A stretch of DNA of 64,000 bases from the NCBI GenBank assembly GCA_013397795.1, contig VZTJ01003242.1:1133491-1197490 (forward strand). The letters run 5' to 3'. This document shows positions 1 to 12,928 of the stretch, in pieces; position 1 is the first letter of the stretch, and each line of letters begins with the position of its first letter. Origin of the DNA: Orthonyx spaldingii (taxonomy: Eukaryota > Chordata > Aves > Passeriformes > Orthonychidae). The position numbers and the translations under genes are program-made. Under the pieces are notes generated by a model. The model was not told the origin of the DNA and made no database searches. It was given only the letters and a program-made list of their open reading frames with translations.

Positions 1-1440
1 GTTAGCTTAAAATTTTAACCAAGCCAAACATTTGTTGCTGGTCAAATTCTCCAAGTTCTTCCAACATTTGTATGTATAAAGTCAAAGTATTTGATGTATG
101 AGTGTCGGCTTGATGGGGAGGCAGGGTCCTACCAGAGCCTGGAAGCTGTTCAGACACTTTCCAGGAGGGAAAAGGAGGCATGAAGTAGTCAGGATCAATT
201 ACAGCCCCTCGGTAAACAGAGAAGAGGTGTAAAGCTACACACAGTGATAGGCGTACAGCAAGGCAGGGTGCTGCCTCTTAGAGAGCCCTTGCTAGGAGAG
301 GAAGCAACCTTCCATGCTGCACCCTGCTGAGCTGCTTTATTTCCACATGTGAGTTGGAATGTACTTCATTCTCACTGATCAGAACTATGGGGTAGGATAT
401 TGCAATAGAAAACTATTAGTCTAGATCACGGAAGAGGTAAGAAGATGCAAAATGCTTTTTCTTTCATGTGTTTTTCTCAGTCATTCATTAAGGGTGTCAT
501 TTTAGGAAGCACTGATTATAGGAGATGCTATGCCTCAAGCTTCCTTCAAGAACACTTTTAAAAGATATTGTGATTCCATTAATCACTTTTCTAAATGATG
601 ACCTCTAATGACACAGTTTTTACACAAATGTAACTTCACAGACCTTGATATTCATGTTTGTTACTGCGAGGCAAATGTTGAGTCCAGGACCGTCCATGTA
701 AGAGAATGATGATGACATTAGATGGTATGTGATATTGTGTTACAACACTTGTGGGTTATTATTACACCAGCCTCTGAATGTTAAATCTCTTCCTAGTTCA
801 AACATTTTTTTCTGCTGAAAGCACTTTTTGCCTCACCACTCAAAGCCTGAAGGTGCTAAGAAATTTTTTAATTCACACATTTTCACTTAAAAATAGGGGT
901 GCCTATTACAAAACTTTGCAGCAGTTGGGAAACAAAAAAGTTTGTAACATTCAAATAAGAGAGTGCTTATAATGAACTTTCTAGTTCAGAAACTTCAGAA
1001 AACTACTGCTGCCTCGTATTTACTCTGTGAACACCCAGATCTTCTTGTGAGGTCAAAGATGCAAAAAAATGCTTCCATTTACTTTTACCTATTTGCTTTT
1101 CTGATATTTCAGCCCTCACTTCCCTGACCCCTATGTTTCCTTTGCTTTTCATACTCATGAGCCCCCAGCTTTAGCTGCATCTCATATCTAATACAAATAG
1201 GTCTTTAGGAAACCAGTAGGGCTGTGAATTACTTATTCAGGAGAACAATCCTTCTTGGTTTAACAAGAAAACAAGACATTTGTATTGGCTTTTGTTCTTA
1301 ACCATCTACTTTTCTCTTAAGATTCAGCTCACAGGTTTTTGAAATCAATCACAAAATGTCGCGTTTCTAAGATTTTCAAAGGTGTCCTTGATGTCCACCA
1401 CATTCCAAGCCAAATATTCATTTGAAGTCTGAAAAAAAAA
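1..1440. other. Unique non-coding DNA, nothing recognised
   Basis: AT-rich sequence with frequent stops in all frames. I see no repeat family, exon with paired splice signals, or RNA gene. It ends in a nine-base A run (1432-1440) directly abutting the LTR that follows. Confidence 0.6.
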
Positions 1441-2349
1441 GCATTTGGTTTATGCTGCATGATTTTGGTAGCAGGGATGGGCAGCAGGAGCGGTCTCTGT
1501 GAGAAGAAACCAGGAATTTCCCCCATGTGGGCCAGAGGCATTTCCAGCTGGCTCCAAAAAGGATCTGCTTCTGCCAAAAGCTGAGCCCCTCAGCAATGCT
1601 GGTGGCATCTCTGTGATAACATATTTACAAAGAGTGAAGAAACATGGTGCAGAAACTGTGTGAGAAAGCAGAGTGTGAAAAATGTGCAAAAAACAGCCCT
1701 GCAGACACCAAGGTGAGGGAGGAAGGAGGCGGAAGAGGTGCTCCAGATGCTGGAGCTGACATTCTCCTACAGCCTCTGGAGAAGAATGTAATGGAGCAGG
1801 TTGTCCTCCTGCAGCCCATGGAGGACCACGGCAGAGCAGGTGAACATGCCCTGAAGGAAGCTGCAATCCATGGAAAGGAGCCCTTGTCAGGAGCATGTTT
1901 TCTGGCAGGAGCACCCATGCTGGAGCAGCTCTTGAAGAACTGTACATCATGGGAGAGACCCCATGATGGAGCAAGGGAAAACTTCAGAGGAAGGAGCAGC
2001 AGAGACGAAATGTTATGGACTTACCACAACCCCCATCCCCCATTCCTCCCTCCCTACTTCCTTCAGTAAAAGAGTCAGGAGCGAGGGAGTGAAATTGAAC
2101 CTAGCAAGAAGAAGGGATGGGAGAAAGTGTTTTAGTTTTGTCTGTTTTTCTCACTATCCTACTCTAATTGGAAATAAATTAAATTCATTTTCCCCAGGTT
2201 GAATTTGTTTTGCCCTTGACAGTAATTGGTGAGTGATCTCCCTGTCTGTATCATGACCCTGTCTTATTTTCTCACCCATCTGTTGAGGAGGGACAGCAAA
2301 AGAGCAGCTGTGTAGGCACCTGGTGGCCAGCCAAGGTCAGCCCACCACA
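1441..2349 (+). mobile_element. Solo LTR of an avian ERVL-like endogenous retrovirus, old copy
   Basis: The stretch follows the order of an avian LTR family I recognise: a degenerate 5' end, a U3 segment with 'ctgtgagaag' near 1497 and 'agctggctcc' near 1546, and a TATA-like 'acatatttac' near 1618. Next come imperfect repeats built on 'cagcccatgg' and 'ctggagcag' phrases, a polyadenylation signal AATAAA at 2173-2178, and a 3' end in 'cccaccaca' at 2349. The second copy at 34723-35142 shares both ends and orientation. The first two bases have decayed from the expected TG. Flanks are A-rich on both sides (1436-1440 and 2350-2353), so a target-site duplication is possible but ambiguous. The repeat-rich middle explains the 141- and 174-codon open frames here, which are not genes. 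No internal retroviral region flanks it, so it is a solo LTR. The subfamily name is uncertain. Confidence 0.8.
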
Positions 2350-3487
2350 AAAACATATCACCAATAATATTTGAGTGGCAGTATCACAGCATCATTAACT
2401 TTTCAAAACATATATAGAAACAAACACACACACTTGTGCCTTAGTTCTCTCAGCTCTGTGCAGCATAAATAGAATAGAGAAATATCCCAGGAATTTTGCA
2501 GTCTTAAGGATTTGAGAGAGGAGAGGCCAAGAAAAAACAACCCTGAAGGGAAGCTGATGAAACATAAGCAAAAGATTGAATAGGTTTAAAAAACAGCAAG
2601 TGGTTTAGAGCTGTAATGAGGAAAACAACCCTCTGGTTCAAAAGCAACTGCTTTCTTGTCCATTTGCAGGATAATCAATATCTCATCCTAAAACATCTGT
2701 GAGCAAATATAAGAAAGAAAGAATACTGTGTTCAGGAAAAGACTTGCTGACCAAGCCCAAGTTCCATCAGAAATGGAAGCATAAATAACTTCAAAATATT
2801 GATAATGATTCTTAGGGGAAAAGAGCTGAATAAACAACACTGAACAAAATGTAAAATTGCATTTTATCTTTCTGTTTTCTTGTAAAACTCTGTGCTAGCA
2901 GACCTGGACTGTGCCTGCCTCTAGCATTTGATCAGAATTCTATCTCAGTCAGCCTTTTTTATTTCCCTCCCTTATTTTAAGCATAATTATCAGATTGATA
3001 AATATGTGCATCAAGCATAACATCAGCAGAGCCTATGTTCTGAATTACTGTGGGATTGTTGCTTCTAGGGAGCAGAGGCAGTTTAGGACCAGAAAATGAG
3101 CATGTTTCACTGAACAGATTATCTTTTTCAGCTAATAATAGTTCATATCAAATACCATTTTGTGAAAGATAGAGACCAACTTGCACACCGCCTGTAAAAA
3201 AAAAGTGGAAAATGTTCCCTACAGTACTCACATATTACGAAATCAATTTTGCCTTAAAGGACAATTGTCAGAGTAGTTTCAATCCTAAAGCAGGTCTGTA
3301 TGTTGCTGGGCTCCTTATATATTTATATCACAGTGAGCAGTACAAGAACCCAACAGTTCTCCCATTTCAGGCCCCGTGTAAAATTTGGTTTAAATTCACA
3401 GTAATGATAATGGAGACTGGATTGTTCATTGAAAATTTTTGTCTTGAAAGTTCCAGTTGGATCTTACAGTACATGCACCAGCTTAAA
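2350..3487. other. Unique non-coding DNA, nothing recognised
   Basis: AT-rich unique sequence without a recognisable repeat. The 95-codon open frame at 3212-3499 has no motif and no coding support. Confidence 0.55.
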
Positions 3488-3948
3488 CTAAACATCTAAC
3501 TCTTCCAGAACATCAAGGTATTTGGTCTTTGTAGCTCCATTATAACTTGTTGTTGAATCTGATTTCTTCTCCACAAGCCAAGGTTCACTTTCCACATCAA
3601 TACTCCTAAAAAATACCTTCTCCTTAGTACCACAGACTTTCCTCAAGGCAAGCTTAACTTTGTCACTTTTAGGAATAGTTCAGCCTGCTTCTTGTAGGGA
3701 GCCACAACTTTCTTGCCAAGAGAAAAAGATGAGCTGTCTGAAACAACACGCTACATCCGAAGAGGTCAAATCCTGTACACAACCTGGTTTTGGACACCGT
3801 AATGGGATAGGAGGGTGGCAATCAGCAAAGCATCAGCTACTTTCATGTTCCTCATGGAGTGCTCCTTCCCTCTGTTTTTTATTGTGTCAGATGGGCAGTG
3901 ACAACAGCTGCTCAATACCATCTCCCAGCCGCTGGGTGCCTGCAGTAC
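3488..3948 (-). pseudogene. Decayed coding-like tract, parent unknown
   Basis: On the minus strand three adjacent open runs have protein-like composition. The first, 3948-3769 (60 codons), contains 'KVADALLIATLLSHYGVQ'. The second, 3750-3646 in the same frame, contains 'SLGKKVVAPYKKQAEL'. The third, 3679-3488 (63 codons, one frameshift away), contains 'YNGATKTKYLDVLEELDV' and then a TAG stop. The first two runs are separated by TGA and TAG codons that single C-to-T changes could make from CGA and CAG. Charged and hydrophobic residues are mixed as in a soluble protein. I do not recognise the family. A CR1 copy at 4168-4507 lies upstream in the minus-strand sense, followed by another coding-like tract. 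This may be a processed pseudogene or a decayed exon cluster; chance open reading is still possible. Confidence 0.35.
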
Positions 3949-4167
3949 TCAGCTGGCTGATGGGGCCAGGTACTGGCCGTGAGGTGCTCTTGGTGGTGAG
4001 ACCTGAAGACTGCCCAAAAAACATGAGAACAAGTTCCTGAAGAAGATCTGTGTTGGCCTATCACAGATCCCTTCTGAGTCTCAAAATCAATGGGTTTTAA
4101 GCTACTCATCCTAATGAGTGCAATGTTTCCAACCTAAGACCTTCACAGGGCCATTATGCTCACATAT

Positions 4168-4507
4168 TCATAGAATCACAGGATCATAGAATGGTTGGAA
4201 GGGACCTTAAGGAACACCTGGTTTCAACTCCCCTGCCATGGGCACAGACACCTCTCACTAAACCAAGTTGCTCAGAGCCCCATCCAACCTGGCTTTGAAC
4301 AGTGCCGGGGATAGGGTATCCACAACTTCTCTGGGCAACCTGTTCCAGTGTCTCACCAACCTCACAGTAAAGAATTTCTTTCTAATATTTAATCTAAATC
4401 TGCCCTTGTTCAATTTAAAGCCGTTCTTCTTTGCACTATGACTACCTGGCCATGTAAGAAGTTCCTCTCCACCTCTGTTATAAAGCCTTTAGGTACTGGA
4501 AGGCTAA
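4168..4507 (-). mobile_element. CR1 LINE, 5'-truncated 3' fragment
   Basis: Read on the plus strand this is the reverse complement of a CR1 3' end. It opens with the octamer-type tail ('tcatagaatcacagg', 'atcatagaatgg') and continues with 'ttggaagggacctta'. Then come 'ctctgggcaacctgttcc', 'ctcacagtaaagaatttc' and 'ttaggtactggaagg' near 4490. These are hallmark phrases of the CR1 ORF2 end and 3' UTR. The piece is about 340 bp, 5'-truncated as usual, with scattered substitutions indicating moderate age. It separates two coding-like tracts on the same strand. Confidence 0.93.
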
Positions 4508-4649
4508 AGAATTGTATCTGGAGGCTTTAAATCATCCAGCTGCAAAGCCTTGAACAGACATGAGCTGCAACACTGGGGGACAAAAGTATTTTGGATGTAC
4601 TGAAGTCACATACAGGACAGTCTTTTGGAAGCTTTCAGCTTCTCCCTTC

Positions 4650-5110
4650 ACTGGCTGAGGAGATGAGGTATTTCAGCAAAGAGATACTGAGCATTCTCAG
4701 TCACTGGGAAGCTGTTCACAAGCTTGTATCCCTGATTTAAAGTATTGTCATGTGTTCCAGAAAAAAAGGAGATCATCCAGCAATGCTGTTCCTGCTCCAA
4801 AAGGACTTTGCATTCCATGTGGGTTACATTCAGAAGCTGCACAGACTTTGGTTGCTTGTGCAACCCTCCAGACTGTATTACTGCATATGTTTTCCAATTA
4901 TCCAACTTCTGTGAGAACAGAAGGTCAGCAGACCATTCTAGACAAATATTTTTGTCACCTTGCACTTGATAACTAAGCTTGCCAAAGGGTAAACAGCCAT
5001 GATTTCATCATCAATCTTGGAATGACAAGGTTCTGAAGTGCATGGAGTGCATGACACGTTGCTCCAATATCAGGGGCAGAAAAGGAGCATTGACAAATGG
5101 GGCAGAGGAT
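4650..5110 (-). pseudogene. Decayed coding-like tract upstream of the CR1 copy, parent unknown
   Basis: The minus strand has a 105-codon frame at 4965-4648, with segments such as 'LDNWKTYAVIQSGGLHK' and 'GYKLVNSFPVTENAQYLF'. Just upstream, another frame reads 'IDDEIMAVYPLASLVIKCKV' (about 5010-4950) before a stop. Just downstream a third frame reads 'FQKTVLYVTSVHPKYF'. Alternating frames with protein-like composition suggest a frameshifted coding relic, possibly the same one as at 3488-3948, with the CR1 inserted between them. No domain is convincing. The overlapping plus-strand frames here (74 codons) show that chance openness is common, so support is weak. Confidence 0.25.
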
Positions 5111-8100
5111 AATATTTTGTTTGATTGTTTGCATAGAAGCTTATTGGGGAAGCCTGAGAGCTTTGGTAAGATGCAAACATGAAGATACAGAATTTAAACT
5201 CAAAAATTTATGTTTCTGTTGCAGCTCTGGCAAGAAATGTAGATGAAAGAGAGTATTGAACAGTACAAAAAGACTTAAAACTCTCTAACAAAGGAGTAAT
5301 TCCAAATGCAATAATAAACTAATTAAACACTTAGAAATATAACGAAACTAGCACTGCCTCCCACAGGCAACCCACTGTCTTAAATAAGCATTTTAATAAT
5401 CCTCCTGTGGATTTCGGTACAATTTTGTCTAACCTTTATTTAAAGACCACCAACACAGCAATTGAATATGATTGGTCAACCTGCATGAATTTTCTTTAGC
5501 CCAGAGTCAGCTCTCTTTATTTCTTTGCCTACTTTCTTCCTCTCTATTTTTAAGTACAGCTGTCCTTTAAGGGGACTTTTTTTCTTCATCAAAATCTGCT
5601 GCGTTTTTCTGTCTTCCTGTGGCCATTGGTCTCTTGTTTTGTTCTCCCGAAAGCATTTGCTGTCAGCTCCTGATATTTAGAATTTTTCTCTTTGTTAGAA
5701 TCAGCTTTTAAAACCAATATATTTTTGGCTCTCCTAGAAATCAATTTCATACCTATTCAGAAAATAGAGGACCGAATTCACTCCCTGTACAGCTACACTT
5801 ACATTCAACGTACCTTGTGGGAGGAAATTTTTTGATACTGCAAGTGTTGTCCCCTAGCACTGCTGCTGTATCTGGACCAAGAGTTGGGTCTCCGTGTTGA
5901 GATTGATGGAGGTAGGTGTTCCATCCTTGAGTGTGCAAGTCTGCCTTGTAGAGCCTGCAAGATCTGTGCTGTTGAACAAGGACTGTAAGATTAGGTCAGC
6001 CAAACTGAAAATACATGCACAGCTGTGCTTGAACAGTCATTCTCCTCCTTCATTTCCTCTTCTTTAAAAGAAAGAAAGGTAGTCCTTCCCTCCAATATCA
6101 AATACTGTTCCAAGCTTGACAAACTGCTGCTGACAACCGTAGCCACCACACACAAAAATTATCTGTCAAAAGGTAAGAGATTTTGGAGTAGTAGTTCTTC
6201 AGCCCTAATTCATACTTTTAAAGAAGAGGGATATATACAGCTGCTTTGCTATCAAAGACATGAAGATTTGGAAGGTACCTTTTTTTTCCTCCCACGTTTG
6301 GCATATGTTTTAGCCATGCATAAGACTTTTCCAGAGTGGAGGGAACATAAGAGGAGGAGGAGGGGCAGGGAGGAGGCAAAATTTTATTCCTTTCTAAGAT
6401 GCAATCTGAAGTGATTATAGAAATACTCGTTTTAGCTGTATATATTTTTGAAGATAAGAGTTGTTCATATCAATCAAAACAGAGTGGCAGCAGCCAAGTG
6501 AATTGCTTCAAGTAGTTCTGCTTTTTACAATCTGATGCAGCCCTTTGATATGTTTGTTCAATTGCACAGGGGCTCTAATGTCACAGGCACAGCTGGTTTC
6601 CCACTCAGCTATCACACATAACAGTGGGGGGCTCTCCTCCACTGCAGGTGGAGTATGACTGGTATTCCAAAGGCCCTGGGTTTTCTGTGGGCCCTTTGCC
6701 TCTCCCATTTTACCTCCATCTTACTAAGCTGAGAAATAAACTGTTCATAAGGTTTCTTTTTTAAAACTTAATTACTCAATTCCAGCCACTGGTGATTCCA
6801 AATGAATAAGAACTTGGGAACCAGCTGTTTTGCGTGAAGACATTGCAAATCTATTAATGGTAGAGGTAAGCAAAGAAGGATAGTGGAACCAGGAGAGACC
6901 TGGCCAAAAAAGTGAAAGCACTGAATGACATCCTGGTAGAAAGTGAGTCAGAGTTAGTCATCTGAAGAAGCAGAGGGTGAGAGTGGCATGTGAAATTCCA
7001 ATTTTCTGCTTTCTGAGCTCATTTTAACCTGTTATACACAGTGCTGCAACTGTTAGACCTACTAAACCATTTCCACTGATGCCAATGCCAACCATTCTAT
7101 TGCTTCCAGTGAGAATACAGCTGGGCTGATATAAAATAACTTTACCCTGGGAAGTAACATTTTGAAGCACTTAATTTACATTTTAAGAAGCGTGTTTTGT
7201 GGATGAACAGTCTTTGTTGAAACCTCTTTGGGTTGCAACTAAAACTGAAGCACACCTAATTTGCTGTTAAGATTAGGTAAACTCTAAAACATCAGAAGAA
7301 TTTTAGAATCATTTTTCTGCCTTTAGTAAAACAGAAAACATAGAAATTAATATTTTAAAAGTTGTCTTTTTTATTTTAAATTTGTAATTAGTGAAGGTTT
7401 GATGGCAACATTTTTGGCAAGTTCCGACTGTATATGAATTGTTTTGCATCTCCTTGCATAGCATAAGGTGAAAGAAGAGATGGCAAAATACAGGTTTTTT
7501 TATCTATACCTGTTAAGAATGGACAGTCAGTAGTTGTCATAGAGAATGGTTTGGTTATATTCATGTGTCAAATGTTAACTGTTCTGAAAGCAATGTCTCT
7601 GTATCCACCATAAGCAGTGCTGGTCATTCTTCAAGGTCTGAATATTGAGCAGGTCAGTCCTGGAACTGGTGCAGAACCATACTATCCTACACTGACTCTT
7701 TCTTGGCTTGAAGAGAGTAGGCTTCAGCCTTGCAATGCAGGATCCACCCTCTCATGAGTACTGTTAAAATACCACAAGGAAGGAATCAGGGACCACTGTC
7801 CCTTGGTCAAGTGCAGCATACAGAAATAATGGCATGAAGAGTTTTTCAGGTGATAGGAAGCTCTGAAGCACCTTTAGATAGTGTAAGCAAATTAGCCCCT
7901 AAACATGTAAAGGCAGAAATCAAGGACTAACCTTAGAGAGAGCCTGGGACATGCTCAAGGCAGGACTTGCAGGCATAGAAAGGACAATAAAACCTCTTTT
8001 CTGAAAAGTATTGTAAATTCTCTACAGTATGACATCATCATCAAGTAGGTACATCTAGAGCGTGTTCAAGAGCAAATTCAGCAAGAGAAACTTCTGCATG

Positions 8101-10689
8101 CCATGCAGCCACACTCTCACAGACTGCTTATACCTTCCCACCTGAAAGCTGTTCTTTGGAATGTTGTTTTATCTCTTCTTCCCAGCGGCTGTGTAAATCC
8201 CACAGTTTGATACTCTGGCGAAGGAGAAAGGACTTGAAGAAGAGGAGGTGTAGAGTACACTAGTCATTCAGTGGATAAATGTGTCAGCAGAGGAGTGCAT
8301 TAAAAATTATGTCTCTGGGAAGAGTGCTAAGAAAAATAGACATACTCAGGTGGTCTGTAGCTCCTCAAGAAGCTTTTTCAGTCCCCCCATCAAGATGCTG
8401 CAAAACAAAGAATTTGTATCTTTGGGACAGAGAATCCAGGAATGAGGTATGGTCGTGAAAAGGTGTTAGAGAAATCAGTGCAGTAGTTTCCATATTCAGC
8501 ATGATTTTAGCAGGCAGACAGACACAGCTAATTTATAATTGGTCTTTCTTGGAACTCAGAGGCAGACCCCAGATTGTGACTGCCAGTCTAAAATGCTGCA
8601 CCACATAATAAAAAGAGTATGGAAAAACTGCAGGAATCATTACTTGTGTCATCCATACAGTGGCCATTTACAGTGCCAGAGAAATTAAAGTAAGTATAAG
8701 AGGCCTGCCAGATTGTTCAGAATGAATGCACATATATTCTCAAGTTTTAGAAACAGACAAAAACATCATATATGGCAAAAAGTAAACAGATTGCACTAAA
8801 AAGTGATAATCAGCCTCTCTAGGAGCAATTTAGCAATTTAGGCTAAATTCAAGATGCAGATGGCATAATCTCCACTATGATCTTCTGGAAAGATTTGACA
8901 GAGATGGGTGCTTTGTTGACTGTCCTTGCATAAGGTCACAGAGCTGACCACATGCTGTTAATGACATTGTGAAAAGAAAAAAAAAAAGACATCAGAAGGA
9001 AAGGCAGGCTTTACATGACTCCCTCAGTTCTACCCAATTAAAAGTGTGCTAGTTGAAAAATCATCAGGCATTCACTATAACGGCTGTAGACACTTGGAAA
9101 AAACCCAGTGGGATCCTAGCACTTTAATCATACTATTGATCTCCCTTTCCCTATATCATTATGGTATTCTGGATTTTTCTTGTCTGTGTGGTTTTTTTTT
9201 TCTTTTTTTACACAACCTGCTAAGATATTGCATTCAGCCTCTGTATAAAACACAGAGAACCAAATCTGTGCTCTTTTGTACAGCTACACGCAGCCCACAC
9301 AGCATTAAAATGACCATCATTTTGCTGGTCATGTCATGTGTGGGTGGCAATATGTAGAAATATCCTTTAAAGGGTAGTCTCCCTAAGTTAACTCAGGATG
9401 GAACAGGAGACCAAAATAAATAGCTATGTTCTATTTAACGTTTCTCAGAAAAAAACCCCTATAATAAACTGCAGAAATGACATCATGACCATGAAGATAA
9501 CAAGTGAATAACTGAAATGCATTGTTTTATTGCACCTGGTTTATATTTCTAACTAAGAACTATTTCACTGTTTCATATTTCTGACACACAGAAGTCTCTG
9601 TTAAACATCCAGACCACCTATTTCTTCAATTAAGATGTGAGAGTTAGCAGTACATATTTTGTGGCATTTTTAATAAGCCCTTTAACAGGCCACAAAAGAT
9701 CAAAACCAAGAAATAATATAGCTTTACTATGAGGTTGGTTTGGCATTTATACATCATGTTGAATACATCAGAAAACAAAACCAATTTATGAATAGTTCTG
9801 CTGCTCCTAATGCACTAAACAGGGCCTGAAATTATTCACTTTAAATTCAGTGAAAAAGCCCCATTACATTTAATGTGTTGCATCAATTGTTGTTGACTAA
9901 AATGTCAATATTTACAGTTGCCACCAGGAAACATCAAACTGTCACAGCACTTGCCTTTTGACAGCAGAAAACTGGCTCTCCTTGGTTAACACCACATGGA
10001 AAGTACTGGGAATAGCAGTCACAGTAGGGATAACAAAACGCTTGATGAAATCCAGGCACTGAAATCCACAGTGCCTTTCTCTTCAGAGGCACTTCTAATG
10101 CAATAGGTCTACAGAGGCACAGTAAGTAACTCCCACATCAACCTCTATTACATAAAATAATTAAGTCTACATCAATGATTTGGAATAACAGACCATTGCC
10201 ACAGGATCAGTGTTGTGCACTTTGAAGAAGAACAAACCTGAGCTGCACCATGCCATTTATTTTCCATAAACGCTTTGGCTTTGCCTTGCTGTTCTTGCAT
10301 CTGCAGGAACCCATTATCCTGAATAATATTCTGTTCCATTGACAATTATATCTTATTCCTGTCCTTTAAGTAGCCACTGCTTTGAGGATTTCTCATTATG
10401 TGATGCAATTTTCATCACTGAAGTTCTTTTAACTTTTACTGTCAGGACTACATTTTTATATTAACCCCTGCAAGTATCCAGAAACACGAGCTCGGAGTCA
10501 GCAATCTGGTAGAATTTTGAAGGCTGCAGCAGGATGATCACTGTACAGAGCTTGGGAACCAACTAATTTGTGCTTAAGCGGTCAGCAGGGACAGTAGAAA
10601 TCCCAGGACTCAGAAGAAAATGAGTAGATTTAGGCTTTTCCCACATGCTGTGTTCTCAATAATACGAGCTTTCACTAAAAGAAAAAAAA
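5111..10689. other. Unique non-coding DNA
   Basis: No gene or clear repeat. A short phrase near 5424-5460 ('tttgtctaacctttattt') faintly resembles the 3' region of an old CR1 subfamily but is too short to call. Open frames such as 6025-6414 (129 codons) and 9046-9357 (103 codons) lack motifs. The frame at 6025 ends in a low-complexity arginine/glutamate stretch from a GGA-rich run. Confidence 0.55.
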
Positions 10690-10965
10690 AAAAAAACTTC
10701 TAGCCCTTCCAATTGCAAAAATAGTCTTCGCTAAGTAAATCCCATCGCTGCGGTTTTGTTGAGTCTGCAGCCAGCCAGACTGAAACAATAGCACCCAAAG
10801 AGCCCACAACTCCCCGGTTGCATCTTAATGGGCTGTTTGTTAACTTCAAAGCTGACCATTTAAATGCTAACATTATTAGGCAAGTAATACAAAACATAAG
10901 CACCCAGCTTGAATCATTAGCATTTAATTGCCTAACATTTTCTCTTGTTTAATCTACAACACTGT
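10690..10965. promoter_or_regulatory. Candidate conserved non-coding element rich in TAAT motifs
   Basis: After an A run, about 270 bp show little of the low-complexity drift of the flanks. It contains several homeodomain-type cores: 'taatgggc' near 10827, 'attattagg' near 10871, and 'catttaattgcc' with 'cattag' between 10915 and 10935. This composition is typical of developmental enhancers. Conservation was not measured, so this is a pattern-based guess. Confidence 0.25.
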
Positions 10966-12914
10966 GCAGACTGTGCAGGTCTTAATTTTGGTTTTGAACA
11001 GTGGAGTACTCACAGTTATGCTGCCCTGTGTGGAGGGACTCATGAAGAAAAAGCAAAATATTTGAGCTTGCAAAAACCTGTGTCTTTTAATGCCACAAAC
11101 AATGCAGTTTTACTCTAAAGTTTTCTCAGCTTTTCCTTTTTTAAATTTTTTCTTATTATTTGGGTTATTTTCCTTGACTGGGATGCTTGTTACCTACCCT
11201 GGGCAAGGATTGTTGTTAAGAAGTAAGTGAAGATTCAACTGCTAATGAAAGAGTTCCAAGTTGTTTCCTCTCTTCTTTGAGCAAATGGAAAAAAAAGCCC
11301 TTTCTACTGCTTTTTCAAGCTGGTGTAAAGGTCACTGACAATAGCTCCCCTGTAGATGCCTATGTGTGACATTTTGCCTGAATACAACAAAAACATGATA
11401 AGCTACAGAAAAATTCAAATTCTTTTCTAGATAAAGCTGTTTCTGAAATGTGACTTGTTCCTTAAAATAACGTACAGAATTTAACTCTTATCTTCAAATC
11501 TTATCTGAAGCTTAGAGCATGTCTCCTGAATGTAAAAAAAACACAAAAAAGTAACACAAATCATGTAAAATATATACAATGAGACCTGGACGAAGACTAA
11601 CAGACCAATGTCTAAACTGATGATTAAAGCAAAGTGATGATTTGAAGTTTCAGTTTTTAGCAGCTGAGTTCAAGCCTGGAATGTGAGGATGGAAATTCCA
11701 TCAAATCCACCCTCACCAAAAAATAATCCCCAAACTCTTTTATTACTGAGAGGTACCTTGTTGTTCATTTCAGAGGCAATGAAAAAGATGACAAAACCAA
11801 GCAATTGTGGTGTATTTTTGACATTTTGTCCTCTGAGATTTCTGTTCTGCTGTTCTCTTTTCTCCCCATGTTTCTCTGGTGTCTGGTTTTCATTGTTAAA
11901 AAGCAGGGGTTTCTTTCTCTTGATCTAGGAAGTGTTTTCTATCCCAAAGAAAAAGCATAATGAAAAAACATTCCACAGTTTCTCTCCAAGGTAAATTCAC
12001 CTAGACCAACACCATCTCCCACTTGAAGTTAAGACTTGAGTAAATTTACCTGGAAGGAAATATTACCCAACTGGTACTCACTGGGTGCCCCAATTCTATT
12101 CACTTCCCTGCAGTTCAAAATGCAAATTTTTTGGCTCTGAAGAGAAGCTCTGAAGTAGATGGACATATCAAACCCATGTATGCAGGAAAACAAAGCTGTC
12201 ATGTGACAAGTTTAAATATTTTTTACATGATATTTTCACTCAGAGATTAATTTATGGAATATTATTTTATATTAACCTGTAAAGCTCACTGGATTCACCT
12301 TACACAATGTTAGCCTGTATTACACTGATCCATGGTGAAAAATTTTGTCTCTGGACAAAGAAATCATTACTAGGCAGATTTACTGTCCAAAACAGTTAGA
12401 AGATGAAGCTTCCAGCCATCCTTCAAAAGAAGCCAAAGAAGATTACTGTAAAAAAAATTGGAAATTAGCAACTGCGGGATTGGACTTTGGTCAAGAACTC
12501 AGGCAGATGTAAAGCAAAAAGGATGGAAAGGCAAAAGCTTGGATCCTAGTGACCGGACAGCAAACTGAATAAGTGTTACTTTATCCCTGGTTGCCTGTAG
12601 ACCTTCTCCTTTCTCTCATCCATAACAAGCAATCAAACAAATCCCTCTATCATTCTATAGCAATTTACGCTGGATGGCAGTCCCTTTTCCCATTCCCAGG
12701 CATGGCTTTCTAAAATCTCTTGTGTGGTTCTCCTAGGGAAAATATGGGCTGAACTTTTGCAAACTAATCTCAGGCTCTGGTGGTTTCACCCCAGTTTGGC
12801 CATTTTCATTACACTGACATCTTCAACCCACTCTTTTCTAAACACGGTCATTGGAATTTTATGAATCATGTTCTTGTAAAGTAACATAATATTGAGATGC
12901 AGTAATGGAGGGTG
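10966..12914. other. Unique non-coding DNA, nothing recognised
   Basis: AT-rich, without repeat hallmarks or exons. The frame at 11683-11928 is unsupported. Confidence 0.5.
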
Positions 12915-12928
12915 CCAGCAGGTGGTGA
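12915..12928 (+). promoter_or_regulatory. CTCF-like motif
   Basis: The 14-mer beginning 'ccagcaggtggt' matches 12 of 14 positions of the core consensus CCASYAGRKGGCRS. Occupancy cannot be judged from sequence. Confidence 0.25.

Noticed and set aside
5424..5460. Possible old CR1 fragment
   Set aside because: Only one short phrase matches and the order of surrounding phrases is wrong.
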